Assembly: GCF_000149955.1 (NCBI RefSeq)
Contig: NC_030995.1
Coordinates: 1,922,001-1,986,000, forward strand
Direction of reading: 5' to 3'
Length of the DNA stretch: 64,000 nt
Origin: Fusarium oxysporum f. sp. lycopersici 4287
Taxonomy: Eukaryota; Ascomycota; Sordariomycetes; Hypocreales; Nectriaceae
Part shown: in pieces, positions 35,502 through 48,328 of the stretch
Numbering within the stretch: the stretch's first letter is position 1
Layout: each line of letters starts with the position of its first letter
Notes under the pieces: model-generated
The model's database searches: none
Seen by the model: the letters and a program-made list of their open reading frames with translations, nothing else
Told to the model about the DNA's origin: nothing
Translations under genes and position numbers: made by a program

Positions 35502-36048
35502 GGCTTCGTTCGAGTTTCTACTCAAGGTTGCGATATATAGCCCATATGCTGTTGCAGGCGGTAGAGAGTTGTTGTATCGTGGTTGTTTAGAAGTGAACAG
35601 ATTATTGAGTGAAGAGAAGTTCAATAGGTAGACTTGAGGAAGCCAAGAGAAGAAGGTGATGATACAGGGCTGAGAAGGTGACCAAGCCAATAATTTGTCG
35701 GTTGGGTTGTTCCGGCGGTTTTATGAACAATCACTGAGTGTTAGCTGCCAGTGACTGACACCTGCCAGCGAACATGGTATATAATAAGTGAGATAGAAAG
35801 AACAATATGAACACCTCAGAGAAAGGACTTGATGGGCCGGAAAAGCGTCTCCTGAGTGTTATTGATGGCCAGGCCAAGTTGAACCATTTACCATCGCAAG
35901 TCTTTCCATCCTAAGCACAATATGAGGGACCGGGAGTGATTGGTTCATTGCGTTTGTACCTCATTGCCTTTCATTGTTGTAGTTATACGAAGACTTAGTT
36001 TACGAATGATAGGGAATATAGAAACTGCAATCCGGAGATGCTTATCTA
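35502..36048. other. Spacer upstream of BTB gene C
   Basis: No supported gene; it includes the minus-strand promoter, with a TATATA-type box near 35533. Confidence 0.4.
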
Positions 36049-36249
36049 GTGACGAGAGTGATTGTCCCGTTCGGGATAATGGTGAGGCCTGAAGGGGAGC
36101 GATATCGTATGACTTCTGGGAAGTTGGTGGTCAACGTCGCAGAGAACACGGAGATATCGCACAAAGAAACTCTTGGTTATATGAACCCTGATGCGAGCTT
36201 CACCAGCAATGAGGACGAGCGCCCCGTTTGGTACGAGTCTAATATCTGA
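36049..36249 (+). pseudogene. Candidate N-terminal BTB fragment
   Basis: The ORF reads VIVPFGIMVRPEGERYRMTS then GKLVV, which aligns with VVIPNGDIILVVGQEKLRIQVSS of gene C, the start of the BTB domain. It then loses similarity and stops. It is a plausible truncated relic, less certain than the others. Confidence 0.4.
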
Positions 36250-37315
36250 AAGAGATCAGCATTGTCAGCTACGGGGAAGAAGGACACGTACCACTCATAT
36301 TGTGTTGTGAAGAACGATGAAGATGAAGAAGTTCATGTCCATGGCTCGGGATATGTGATGAGTACCGATCCAAATTTGCCAATGCTTTGCATCTGCCAGC
36401 TGAAAACATAAAATCACCTCTATAGTATTCCGATGGCCAATGTCTCATGTAATCTAAGGGTTTGTATACCAAGGCGAGGCCATCTCGTGGCCTCTGATGT
36501 TCTGTGCCTCAAGCAGGAGTGTCACATCTCTGATACCTTGTAACGGCAAAGAGGAACATATTTTATAAGACTTTAATAGAATATACAAGCAAGATAAACT
36601 TGCTAGGATGTCTTGGTGGTCTGGAAATAAGGAAAGGGGGTACTCAACAATGCCGAGAGAGGGCGCTGGCTTGTATTTATAGACGGTCGCTGTAAGTTTG
36701 CTGACCTTGTTGACCTCCTTGTTTGTGCAGCCTTTTGCAATAACATTTCAGTTTCTTGTTACAGTACCAAACTGAAGGGGAGAGAAGAGGAGAAAAAGGA
36801 GTTAAAGGCACACCACTGCCTGATGCTGGTGGACCCCATGCTCTAGGGTGTGGCTCATCCAGGCCAACCTACCCAAGTTACGTCCATTCATCGTAACTCT
36901 CAATTCAGACTCGACATTTTTCTCGATCTCATCGATCGATGGGGTTGCGCAAAAAATCCCATGCTTNNNNNNNNNNNNNNNNNNNNNNNNNNNNNNNNNN
37001 NNNNNNNNNNNNNNNNNNNNNNNNNNNNNNNNNNNNNNNNNNNNNNNNNNNNNNNNNNNNNNNNNNCCACCAACTCACATGATGTTGGCAAAATATCTGA
37101 GCTCGAAGGGTGAGTCCAGTCTGGGGGTCAGGCGATGATTCACTGCCAGCTACTGCCAGCTACTGCCATCTGTCAGGTTCTCCCAGACTGAACTAACTTT
37201 TCTCTTATGCCTTGAGTAAGCAGCATGAGCCCGGAGAACCAGAATATCTAGACAAATGGTATATCTCTCTGCTCTCCATCTTCACCCATCTTCTTCAACA
37301 GGCGTATCCGCGAAC
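36250..37315. other. Spacer with assembly gap
   Basis: No supported gene. It contains the 100-N gap at 36967-37066 and a short repeat (CAGCTACTGC, two to three units) near 37143-37170. Missing sequence could hide part of another array member. Confidence 0.5.
36967..37066. other. Assembly gap (100 N)
   Basis: Exactly 100 N, the usual placeholder for a gap of unknown size. Confidence 1.
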
Positions 37316-38188
37316 ATGGACACTTCACCTCCCGTTCTCAACGACGACAAATGTGGTGTTCCCAGTATGTTACAGTGGTATTATATATCCAAATTTGATA
37401 ATGGTTGACCTTTTAAGTAGCAGATTCTGTTACCCAAATCGTTACCGACGGCGATGTTCTGCTGGTGGTTGGCCCAAGCCAGCACAAGATTCAGGTCTCT
37501 TCGCATTTCCTCAAGCATATCTCGCCCGTTTTCCGAGCTATGCTCGATGCACCAATGAAGGAAGGAGAAGCTCTTGCAAACAAATGTGACGATGATGCCC
37601 CCGTTGAGATCGTCCTCCCCGAAGATAAGGAACAGCCGATGGTGCAGGTACTACATACCCTCTATGGCTCAGATCCAAGTGCCAGACGGTTCTCGAAGGG
37701 CGAAGTCAAAGAGATCGCAATTCTTGCAGAGAAGTACGGGATGGTCGAGCGTATCGCAATCTTCGCATCTTTCTGGCTTCGTAACGCCGTCAAGAAAAGA
37801 ATTTCAGAAATTACCAAACATGTCTGGAACACCTTAGTCGTGGCGTATATCCTCAAGATCGATTGGGCGTTCTTCGACATAACCAAGGCCATACTCCAGA
37901 CGAGGACCAGCCTCCTACAGTTCATAGGCAGCTTTCATGACAAGCATACTGGTCTCCGCCTAGGAAGTAAGTTGCGGAAATATTACAGTACATGCACAGA
38001 TACTGACAATACTCATCTCAGCGGCTATTGAAGAACTGCGCAGCACCTACTTGGCGATGATGGCTAGGTCCAGAACTGAGATGGGCTTGTGCTTGTTCTG
38101 CTTTTCTCACGCAACCGAATCTTTCACTCAGCAGCGTGCAGGGTGCAGCTATCCTGATCGTCATTTTCTAACGCATCGGCTGGCATGA
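37316..38188 (+). CDS. BTB/POZ protein D with C-terminal GLCL...GC...RH tail
   Basis: Exons 37316-37364, 37424-37966 and 38022-38188 (introns 59 and 55 nt, both phase 1) give 252 aa. The BTB domain starts just after intron 1: VTDGDVLLVVGPSQHKIQVS, FLKHISPVFRAMLDAPMKEG, LPEDKE, LHTLYGSDPS and ILAEKYGMVERI. The last exon starts TAIEELRSTYLAMMA and contains MGLCLFCFSHA, then RAGCSYPDRHFLTHR. The Cys-x2-Cys ... Cys ... His pattern is complete here, so this copy best represents the tail module. Exon order and phases match gene B. Confidence 0.85.
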
Positions 38189-38616
38189 GGGAAAATGGAG
38201 ATGAGTGCATCAGTCTTCGGGAAGGCCAAAAGGGAAAATGGAATGTTTGAAATCAGGCTACCTTAATAAATAGACTGATTGGACGCGATTTGTTTTGTAC
38301 CAGTTTGAGCTGGATTCTCCAACTGTAATTGCTACCATTAAGCCGAGCTCTGTGTTCAATCTCACCTCACATCAGCTACCGTGAAGATAATAAAGGTAAC
38401 TAATAATATTTCATGTCTTAGAAAAAAAGTATTTTAAAAATAAGAAAGACCAGACTTTTGCTTATTGAAGTCAAAATGAAAGAAGAAAAGGAACCTAATT
38501 GGGACCCAATTTGAACTTCCCTCCAACCCTGGGTATATTCTGTAAATATTTTGGTACTCTTTGACTTGAAGCCCTCTTGAAAACCGCCAAAATAATTGAA
38601 TCCATGTTCTCTATGA
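38189..38616. other. Convergent spacer between BTB genes D and E
   Basis: About 430 bp of 3' flanks; no gene seen. Confidence 0.5.
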
Positions 38617-39541
38617 TCAGGACCGACACAAGTAGAAGCTTCCATAACCCCATCTAAATATTGGTTCGGCGCATGGTGCAGCACCTCCCATACAGCGAAA
38701 TTGACTATGTTGATCCATGGCCCTTCCATAGTCCCGCCTAGCCTCACGAATCGAGCCTGGGTTCAACTCAAGTCAGTTAGGTATTTTGAGGGAGGAAAAA
38801 TGTCTCACAGTAGATATCGACTTCAATACCGTGACCATCTGGCACCGGTTCTCGTAAGCGGGCGTTATAATATGGGTTCTCGTCCCTCACCAGTCGTTCG
38901 CTCAGTTTGGAGAATGCAAAACGGAGATCTGGGAGCTTATCGGGATCACTGAGAAACATGTAGTACGCTGCAATCATTAGGTGCCAACAGTCTTCCAGAC
39001 CAAAGAACATATGGACAGGATGAAAGCGGCTGCTGCAATATCTTGGGCGGAACCAGTTTGGAGCAACCTTCTTGAATTCGGGAATCATCTCATACTTCCT
39101 GGCAAACATGACCACATCGTAGATCTCTGCTGGTCGCAGATCGTCCGTATGGGGATTGCCAGGATAGATGCTGCCAAATGCGTTTCGAGCCGCGGCAGCA
39201 TCGTCGTTGGGAAGCCTAAGCTCATAAACCCGACCCGTATTGTCAGCGCCAGTGATATTGTGTTGATCAAGTATGCCTGCAAGAACACGCGAACACACGC
39301 GGACAGCCTGAACTGTGATCCGAAGCCGTTTTTCACCCGCTCCGACGATTAGTACAAGATTACCGTCGCTTACGATGTCTTGCTCGCATTCCGGAGTTCC
39401 TAAAGCATGGTCAGTAAAACGAAAGGAGTAAGCGAGAGGTTCCCTACCATCAACCAAGCTTACACCTTCTTGGTCTGGCATGGTCTGGCTTGATTCTGGC
39501 CGTGTGGTAGAGGACTCAGGATTGGGAGTTTGGATTGGCAT
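38617..39541 (-). CDS. BTB/POZ protein E, diverged tail
   Basis: Exons 39541-39466, 39399-38809 and 38756-38617 (introns 66 and 52 nt, both phase 1) give 268 aa. The 66-nt intron is a multiple of three without an in-frame stop, so the unspliced frame is also open; position and phase match the other members. The domain is more diverged: IVSDGNLVLIVGAGEKRLRI, LPNDDAAAARNAFGSIYPG and FARKYEMIPEFK. The last exon begins SIREARRDYGRAM, alignable with AIEELRSTYLA of gene D, but it lacks GLCL and ends with CMGGAAPCAEP and FYLCRS. A downstream ATG (39481) would give a 16-nt first exon, the same length as in gene C. Confidence 0.72.
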
Positions 39542-40481
39542 AGTGATGGTTTAGAGATGCCGGAAGATGTATATGTGACTTGGGAATGTGGCTGGGTAAC
39601 AGCAGGGCTCGTGGGAGGATGAAAGAGGAAAGGACGGAGTGCTCTCTACTGCTCAGGCAGACGAAATGACTCGAATAAAGTGCTAGGTAACCAAATTTAT
39701 CGCTTCAGGAAGACCGTTGGTTGTGTGAGAGAGAAGAATCAGGGAATGGATGGGCAGGAGAAAATTCTGTATGAACACTTGCGACAGAGGACACGGAAAG
39801 GCAGTATAAACTACCAGAGCAGTCTGCGCAGAACTTTATCATCAAGAAAGTTGAAGAGCGAAAAATCGTAAGGAGAAGTACTTTGAGCTGTTGGTTGCTG
39901 ATGCTGATAGGCCGGTGTTCTCCCGTCTTTGGTATGAGCCATGAAGACATCCTCAACCTGATACATGTATGTTACTCAGAAGTCACGCAATGAGAAAGCA
40001 CCGACAGAGAATCATGAAGGCGAAAAGTCAAAAGAAATGTCACTCATTTACTGTTACGATATACAGACAGTCACAGAGAACGCGAGAGGCTCATCAGAGT
40101 CAACGGTTGGTTGCGTAGTACCGTGATCACTGAAGTAAGTGAAAGACTTCCGGAAGGCGGACATATGCTTCGGAATAGACTCCCTAAATCTGGGGAAATA
40201 AGATTATGTCAAATAATTTTGAATTTGATTTGAACTTTGACCTGTTTAAGCTTCTTGAGATGTGTATGTAAATTCTTGTACATTTTCACGGTTCTTGCCT
40301 TGTCGCGAAGCTGAAGCGCAGAGCATGTAAGGAAGTGATGCTACGACAATGAGGTCGGTCATGGCCATGAATCACTGTCCTCCAGGGAGTCCACTCAATT
40401 ATAAGACTGTGTCCTTGTATTTGGCTAAGAGTTGGCTACCATTTCTGCAAGCAGCTTTCTCCTCTTCCCCACTCCAAGAAT
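39542..40481. promoter_or_regulatory. Divergent spacer between BTB genes E and F
   Basis: About 940 bp with no gene; it must contain both promoters. A minus-strand TATA-like TTTATACTG sits near 39805. Confidence 0.45.
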
Positions 40482-41416
40482 ATGAACCCCGTTGAACATT
40501 TTGCTACACCAAGCAGTACAGACACCCCTTCTTCTTATTTGCAAGGTGCCCGCTACGCTTGGTCTCAAATGGATCTTACCCCAGACCAATCAGTCATGTC
40601 GAACCCAGAAGAGGCCACCGAGACTGTGGCCCAGCATAAGTTTGTTCGAGACTTGATACCAGGAGGCGATTTAATCCTCGCCGTTGGTCCCCACAGAACT
40701 CTCCTTAGAGTTGCGTCGGCCTTTCTGTGCGAGATATCGCCCGTCTTTGCAGTAATGTTTGGGCCGAACTTTGAAGAAGGCGATCGCTTGCGCAACCGAC
40801 AGCCTGGAGATCCCGAAATGGTTCTCGAACTTCCCGATGACGACCCTTTAGCTTTCGACAACACAATCCTCGTGCTTTACGGGTCCGACCCCTCGACACA
40901 AGACTGTGACCCCGATGATATCCAGAAGATTTCGATTCTTGTTGATAAATACGATATGGTATCGCGCTTTGCCTTCGCTTCGGTGTACTGGTTTGCGAAG
41001 TATGCTTGGGCAGATGATCCTGAAGAGACGTGGCAACTCACAACTGCCGCTTACTGGATGCAAAACCCTGATGCTTTCTTTACTTTTAGTAAGAAACTTG
41101 TCAAGCAGCTACAACCTTCTCACTTGAGCTATGTCACAAGCATGCCCGACAAGGTGCTTGGGCTTCGCCTTTGCTGTAAGTCATCCACCAATTGTCAAGT
41201 TTCCCTCCCTCCAACGCATGCTCAGCTGCCTGTGCAGGTCTTGTGCCATTCATGTTGACTCAAAACTAATTCTTGTCAGTGGCAATCGAAGAACAGCGTG
41301 TCCACAAGCTCGCGAACGAAGTTAAAGGAAAAGGTCTCTGTTTGTCCTGTTTCGGCCGGACCAATCATGGGTTTACTTCGCGTGTCAAGGGGTGTAAGAA
41401 TCGCAAATACCACTGA
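40482..41416 (+). CDS. BTB/POZ protein F with C-terminal GLCL...GC...H tail
   Basis: Exons 40482-41175 and 41280-41416 (104-nt intron, phase 1) give 276 aa. A longer Ser/Thr-rich N-terminus replaces the short first exon and no intron 1 is needed. BTB landmarks: IPGGDLILAVGPHRTLLRVA, EISPVFAVMFGPNFEEGD, LPDDDPLAFDNTILVLYGSD and ILVDKYDMVSRF. The last exon, LAIEEQRVHKLANEVKGKGL then CLSCFGRTNHGF and VKGCKNRKYH, has the complete Cys-x2-Cys...Cys...His pattern. The intron joins exactly at the same LRL-x position as in genes B, C and D. Confidence 0.83.
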
Positions 41417-41588
41417 TTCTATTGTTCTTTTTCGTAATTTAACTTCCGGGTTGCTTGCATTTGAGTCGTAAATTGTAATTGTTGTCGCTCGAAAGTATTT
41501 CCCGGTGATTATCCGAACACCCACGATACAGCAAGATCACAGCCTTCCCTTCATCAAAGGACATCGATAATTCATCAAATACGAGGCC

Positions 41589-43114
41589 ATGAGTGAACCG
41601 CAAAGAACGGGGAGTCAAGGGCACTCCAGAAACAAGTCCATCACCAAGAGTACGCCTCAAGATGATTCCTGTGGTCGACGTTGACGCTGCATGATGCGGG
41701 GCTTCTCATGTCTCCAAATGAACATCGTTAACATGAACGACACCGGTGCGACACGGCTAACTCTGTCTCAGCCCGACCGCGATCCTCTACGAAAGGACCT
41801 CTCGATCTTGATGAGTGAGTAAAACGTTACCAGTTAGGTCGCGACCCGAGGTTGACACCTTGCTCACAGTGACCCGTTATTGTCACCTCAACAAGCGACC
41901 CCTCAGCGAGTGGTTACGCATCGCAATAGGATATCATCGCCACATCCGCGCTCATCTACAGCGACTCCAGTCTCACAACTGGGAGAGGCGAGACCTAAAG
42001 ATTTTTCTTTTCTTCTAAGGCCAGAGATCTATCATCCTCTGACGCCTCTCAACGTCCCTGTCGCATTTCGCAACCCACAGAAGCAGCCCAATCCCGAGGC
42101 TCCCATTGAGGAGCTCCTTGCTAGCGGTCACTTCAGAGCAGCGGCTATTGCTGCTGTCCAAGAGCTCACAGGCTCTGGAGCCAGTGGGGGAATAAACCCC
42201 ACGGATTCAAAGAGAATTTTTGAGCTTCTTTACACTCGACTGGCATGCCTTACCCTGATTGATGCGACTCCCTTGGCTGCTCAGGAGGTCAAAGCCTTGG
42301 AAGACCTCAACGACATCAGGAGGTATGTAGACGAAACTACCGGGGAACATCTGGTACCCTGGGAACTTAGAGTTCTCAATGTACGTCTTCAGTCACTTGG
42401 CTTCGGCGATTATCGCCGAGCTGTCATGAGTTACCATGACCTGGCTCGCGAAGCTCGTGATCGTATCAGCAAGGCAGCAGCCCAACACGATAACTCCGCA
42501 AGAGAGCTCTGGAAAGCTCGTCTTTACGATCTTGGTATCCAGGTTGCCGGAGCTCTGATTGAGCTCGAAGACCTGACAGGCGCAGCGCATCACCTCAGCA
42601 CCCTACGGGATCGAGGTGATGGCAAGATGGCACTCACCAAAGCACTTCTGTGGCTGCACCTGGGTGACGTAGAAAGCGCAAGGTCCTGCGCACGCCAAGC
42701 CATGGAAAACGATGAAAACGTCGAGAAGCTAATTTTGGCACTCTGTGACATGGCTGACGCAGAGTACGAGACAGCCCTTGAAGCGTGGAAGGAATTGAAG
42801 GAAAGTTTGGACGACGAGATGGTCGGCGTTAACACAGCCGTATGCTTGTTGTATCTTGGGCGGATACAGGAGGTATGTTCATCTGTGATACATGCGATGA
42901 CCAGCGTACTAAACTTTCTTAGGGACGCGCAATATTGGAGGGCCTTGTGGATTCTGGCTTATCATCTCATACGCTGTTATTTAACCTATCGACTATGTAC
43001 GAGCTGTGTACCGAGAGGCATAAGAACCTGAAGCTCAAGCTTACAGAGAGGGTCGCTGGCCTGGAAGCTTCGACTGCAGGCTGGGAAAAGACAAACAGCG
43101 ATTTCAAGCTATAG
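41589..43114 (+). CDS. TRAPPC12-like protein (TPR-type)
   Basis: Exons 41589-41670, 41772-41814, 41870-42872 and 42923-43114 give 439 aa. The N-terminus is Ser/Pro-rich (SEPQRTGSQGHSRNKS; PRSSTKGPLDLDDDPLLSP), followed by an alpha-helical TPR-like domain: FRAAAIAAVQELTGS, LRVLNVRLQSLGFGDYRRAV, ALLWLHLGDVESARSCARQA and NTAVCLLYLGRIQEGRAILE. This order fits fungal homologues of TRAPPC12, a subunit of the TRAPPIII tethering complex in ER-Golgi and autophagy traffic. The first junction is approximate: donors at 41671 (GTGGTC) and 41674 (GTCGAC) give the same phase. The acceptor at 41771 has a good CTAAC branch site. It marks the right border of the BTB array. Confidence 0.8.
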
Positions 43115-43165
43115 TTATATAATCTGAACAGATATATCATTTACTCGAGTACCGAGATAGGCAGG

Positions 43166-43297
43166 CCCCAGGGAGCAAGAAAACTTATGATGCTAAAACA
43201 GGGTGCCAAAATCAACTGGTCTAAAAGCCTGCTAAGATGTACCTAACTTGCCTAAGTCTTTTCATCCCTTAGAATAGAGGCCCTAAATTTTATTGCG
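43166..43297. mobile_element. MITE-like element, copy 4
   Basis: Begins CCCCAGGGAGCAAGAAAACT, shares GGTGCCAAAA, GGTCTAA and TAAGTCTTTT blocks with copy 2 in the same orientation, and ends TAAATTTTATTGC. It lies 51 bp after the TRAPPC12-like stop and about 120 bp from the 3' end of the F-box gene. Confidence 0.65.
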
Positions 43298-43415
43298 TCT
43301 TGTAGACATGATACGTCAACAATACATCTTTTCTGAAGTGTACCAACCAATATTTTGAAGCCAATAGATGTATTAATGTGCAAAAGCCGCTGTTAGACCT
43401 CCTGAAATTTGGGTC

Positions 43416-44336
43416 TCAGTGAGCGTCAAACTCTCCCGAAACGTTTTCGACGAAAACAAAGTCCGTCGTGCTTGAAATCCAAACTCCGTGTCTTATTCGA
43501 CGGCGCCTCTTCCACTCATCCAGTGAACTGAATGAACCGTAGTCATGCGTTGCATTTATAATAACTCCGTTTGCATTGGAGACACTGCAATCGTAACTTG
43601 TCAAGCATACTTTGCAAGAACCACGAGGTGAGCGCCTTGGTTCCTGTTTCAAATCCTCAAATCCCGTTACATGGCGTATTAAAGACCATGATGCACCCTG
43701 TAACCTCCCAATGGGACGAGCGAGCGGCTTACGACCCATAAAGTCCAGGTGGTTGCAGATAGGGATGTAAACATTCGAGCGCCAGGGCGACGGATCGAGG
43801 TTGGCGTTGAGGTGCCATTTTTCATGTAGGAGAAAACGACCACTTTGAATCTCGGGCGTGGCAGAGAAGCTCACGTATGATCCCCAATAGCTGCCGAAGC
43901 ATGACTTGTAATAAGGCTGCATAATCAGTACAAGTGCATCTCTATACAATTCCCCAAGGCGGTTATATTTTAGGGCGAGTTGAACGTGCTGGTGTTGAAC
44001 ATCGTAGCTGATCCAACTGCACCGATGGTTGATCGAGTTATCCCGGCACAGAAGGGGTATTACTGAGGTGGGGGGACGGTTGACCGTGTGAAGCTTACAG
44101 CACTGCCTGCAGAAATAGAGGTCCGGCAGTACGTATGCGAGACCAAGCAAGAAGTCGACTTTGCCTTCAACGTTGGTGTTGGCCATGGTGCGGAAGTCCC
44201 TCTTCGCTAGGCGTTGCATGGTCTTGCAGGTCTGTGAAAGGAAGAACAAGGCGTGAAGCTCTGTGTGATCTAGGATGCACAGCATCACGTCAACTGGAAG
44301 TTCCAGCAGGCTACGGCTTCTAGAGTTGGTCGACAT
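43416..44336 (-). CDS. F-box domain protein
   Basis: A single exon encodes 306 aa. The F-box lies at residues 10-50: LLELPVDVMLCILDHTELHA then LFFLSQTCKTMQRLAKRDF. F-box proteins bind Skp1 and bring substrates to Cul1 (SCF) ubiquitin ligases. After it come FCRQCCKLH, a Cys pair common in fungal F-box proteins, and a C-terminal region with CKVCLTSYDCSV and WKRRRRIRHGVWIS. No leucine-rich or WD repeats are visible, so the substrate-binding part is unknown. It is convergent with TRAPPC12-like across copy 4 of the MITE-like family. Confidence 0.83.
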   Translation of the reverse strand: MSTNSRSRSLLELPVDVMLCILDHTELHALFFLSQTCKTMQRLAKRDFRTMANTNVEGKVDFLLGLAYVLPDLYFCRQCCKLHTVNRPPTSVIPLLCRDNSINHRCSWISYDVQHQHVQLALKYNRLGELYRDALVLIMQPYYKSCFGSYWGSYVSFSATPEIQSGRFLLHEKWHLNANLDPSPWRSNVYIPICNHLDFMGRKPLARPIGRLQGASWSLIRHVTGFEDLKQEPRRSPRGSCKVCLTSYDCSVSNANGVIINATHDYGSFSSLDEWKRRRRIRHGVWISSTTDFVFVENVSGEFDAH

Positions 44337-44734
44337 AATGGATAGCTGTGCTTCGAGTCGATGGAAGGATCCGGATTGATGAACTTGGGCTAAAGGAACC
44401 TAAAGCTTACAAGAATTTAGATGGTAGTTATTGCAGTGAGCCCTAAAAGTATAGGAATTTAGAAAAGGTTTTCTTGTTTCTATATAAACTCTGGAGATCA
44501 TTTCTTTGAGAAAGTGTGTAAACCCAGAAAGCTTCTCCACGAAGTGTAATTGGGGGCATGGTGCAGCTGGTACATTTCAGAAAAGATGTATTAGATTGAA
44601 GCAGGATTCTGCGTATATAATCCGTTGAGATGATGACTGCCTCTATCTCAGTTCTGGAATGATAGATCTATGCAGATTATACCGGAATTCAACCTAGGTA
44701 TAAATTATGATCAAGGCTGATGTATCACGTCTTC
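44337..44734. other. Spacer upstream of the F-box gene
   Basis: About 400 bp; promoter of the minus-strand F-box gene, nothing else recognised. Confidence 0.5.
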
Positions 44735-44893
44735 AAGGAGCCAAAAAAAGCCTAGGACCTGCTCTCGAAGGGATAAAAAGATTTAGGTAACTTTATGTAC
44801 TTTTAGGCAATTTCATTGCGGGGATAGTGGATTTTTCGACTGGCTATTTTTGACAACCCAGGTTAAAGTCAGAATCTTTTTGCTCCCTGAGGT
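44735..44893. mobile_element. MITE-like element, copy 5
   Basis: Left end AAGGAGCCAAAAAAAGCCTA, right end AGAATCTTTTTGCTCCCTGA: degenerate inverted repeats of the family. The interior AAAAAGATTTAGGTAAC and GGTTAAAGTCAGAA match copy 2 read on the opposite strand. It lies about 190 bp before the dehydrogenase start codon. Confidence 0.6.
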
Positions 44894-45080
44894 TATCCCC
44901 GTCAACCCCGGAGCTACCCCACATACCGCCATTGAGCCTCGGCTCAAATACGTCGATCTCGTCGATCCCCAGGGTGATTAAAGGACCTGAATCTGGGGAA
45001 ATGCCCATGAATTCTGGTCCTATTCATTATTCCAACAATTTACTTTAATGACCCAATAGAGCACCACGCAGGAAATCAAC

Positions 45081-46004
45081 ATGTCGGACCGTGTTAGTCA
45101 ACTCGCTGGCCATCTCAACTACCCCAAAGGCCTACTCGCTGGTCAAGTAGGTATAATCACAGGCAGCGGCCAAGGAATCGGTGCAGAAGCAGCCAGGCTC
45201 TTCGCTAAAGAGGGCGCGAAGGTTGTTGTTGCAGATATCGACGCGGGTTAGTGGCCTTATTCTTTGCTCACGAAACATTGATGTCTGACTCTAGCTCAAA
45301 TAGAAAAGTGCAAGGCTGTTGCTGATGACATCAACAAGAATGGCGGCCAGGCTATAGCTGTGCCCGGAGATATTCTCAAGGCAGAATATATCAATGATCT
45401 GATCAAGAGAGCTGCGGACTTTGGCGATGGAAAGATCAATATCATCGTCAATAACGCGGGCTATACCTGGGATGGTGTCATTCACAAGATGACAGACAAG
45501 CAATGGGACACCATTCTCGCTCTTCACTGTACTGCCCCATTTACTCTCGTCCGAGCGGCGGCGCCTTATTTCCGCGTCCGCGACGGCGCTTCTCGTTGCA
45601 TCGTCAACATTTCATCTACATCTGGAGTGCATGGCAATGCGGGACAGCTCAATTACTCTCTTGCAAAGGCGGGTATCACAGGCTTCACAAAGACGATTGC
45701 AAAGGAGTGGGGTCCCTCCTTCGGCGTGAGAGCGAATACTGTTGCCTTTGGACATATTCTCACAAGATTGACGGCGGCCAAAGAAGATGGTGCGTTCGTT
45801 ACTGGACCAGATGGTGAGAAGATTGCATTGGGTATCCCGACGAAACAGAAGGAGGCGGCAGGTGATAATGCCCATGCAGATATTCCGCTGAGGAGAGCCG
45901 GTACTGCAACTGAAGCAGCGAGCGCTGTTCTGGCTGTAGCGAGTCCATTGTTTTCGTATGTATCAGGCCAGACCATCATGGTCACTGGAGGTCGTAATAT
46001 GTAG
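45081..46004 (+). CDS. Short-chain dehydrogenase/reductase (FabG-like)
   Basis: Exons 45081-45246 and 45295-46004 (48-nt intron) give 291 aa. The nucleotide-binding motif GSGQGIG is near residue 29; then come NNAG, the catalytic Ser in NISSTSG, and YSLAK for the Tyr-x3-Lys pair. The GQVGIITGSGQGIGAEAARL start and the C-terminal SYVSGQTIMVTGG are typical of classical SDRs of the 3-oxoacyl-ACP reductase type, which use NAD(P)H. A longer insert before the C-terminus (PDGEKIALGIPTKQKEAAG) is seen in fungal members. The substrate is not predictable; fatty-acid or polyketide-type carbonyl reduction is possible. It is convergent with DPM1, 155 bp away. Confidence 0.9.
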
Positions 46005-46159
46005 AGTATATACAGGCGGCGAGTTAGATAGGGCTCCTGGATCAGTCGAGGAGGACATCAATTGACGAAGAAACGTGGTATTAGATTAAACGGTACTATA
46101 CTTCCCCAAACGCCCCCATCCAACAAGATGTGTCCCTTTTGTGCATGTCATTCCCATTC

Positions 46160-48328
<2,169 letters not shown>

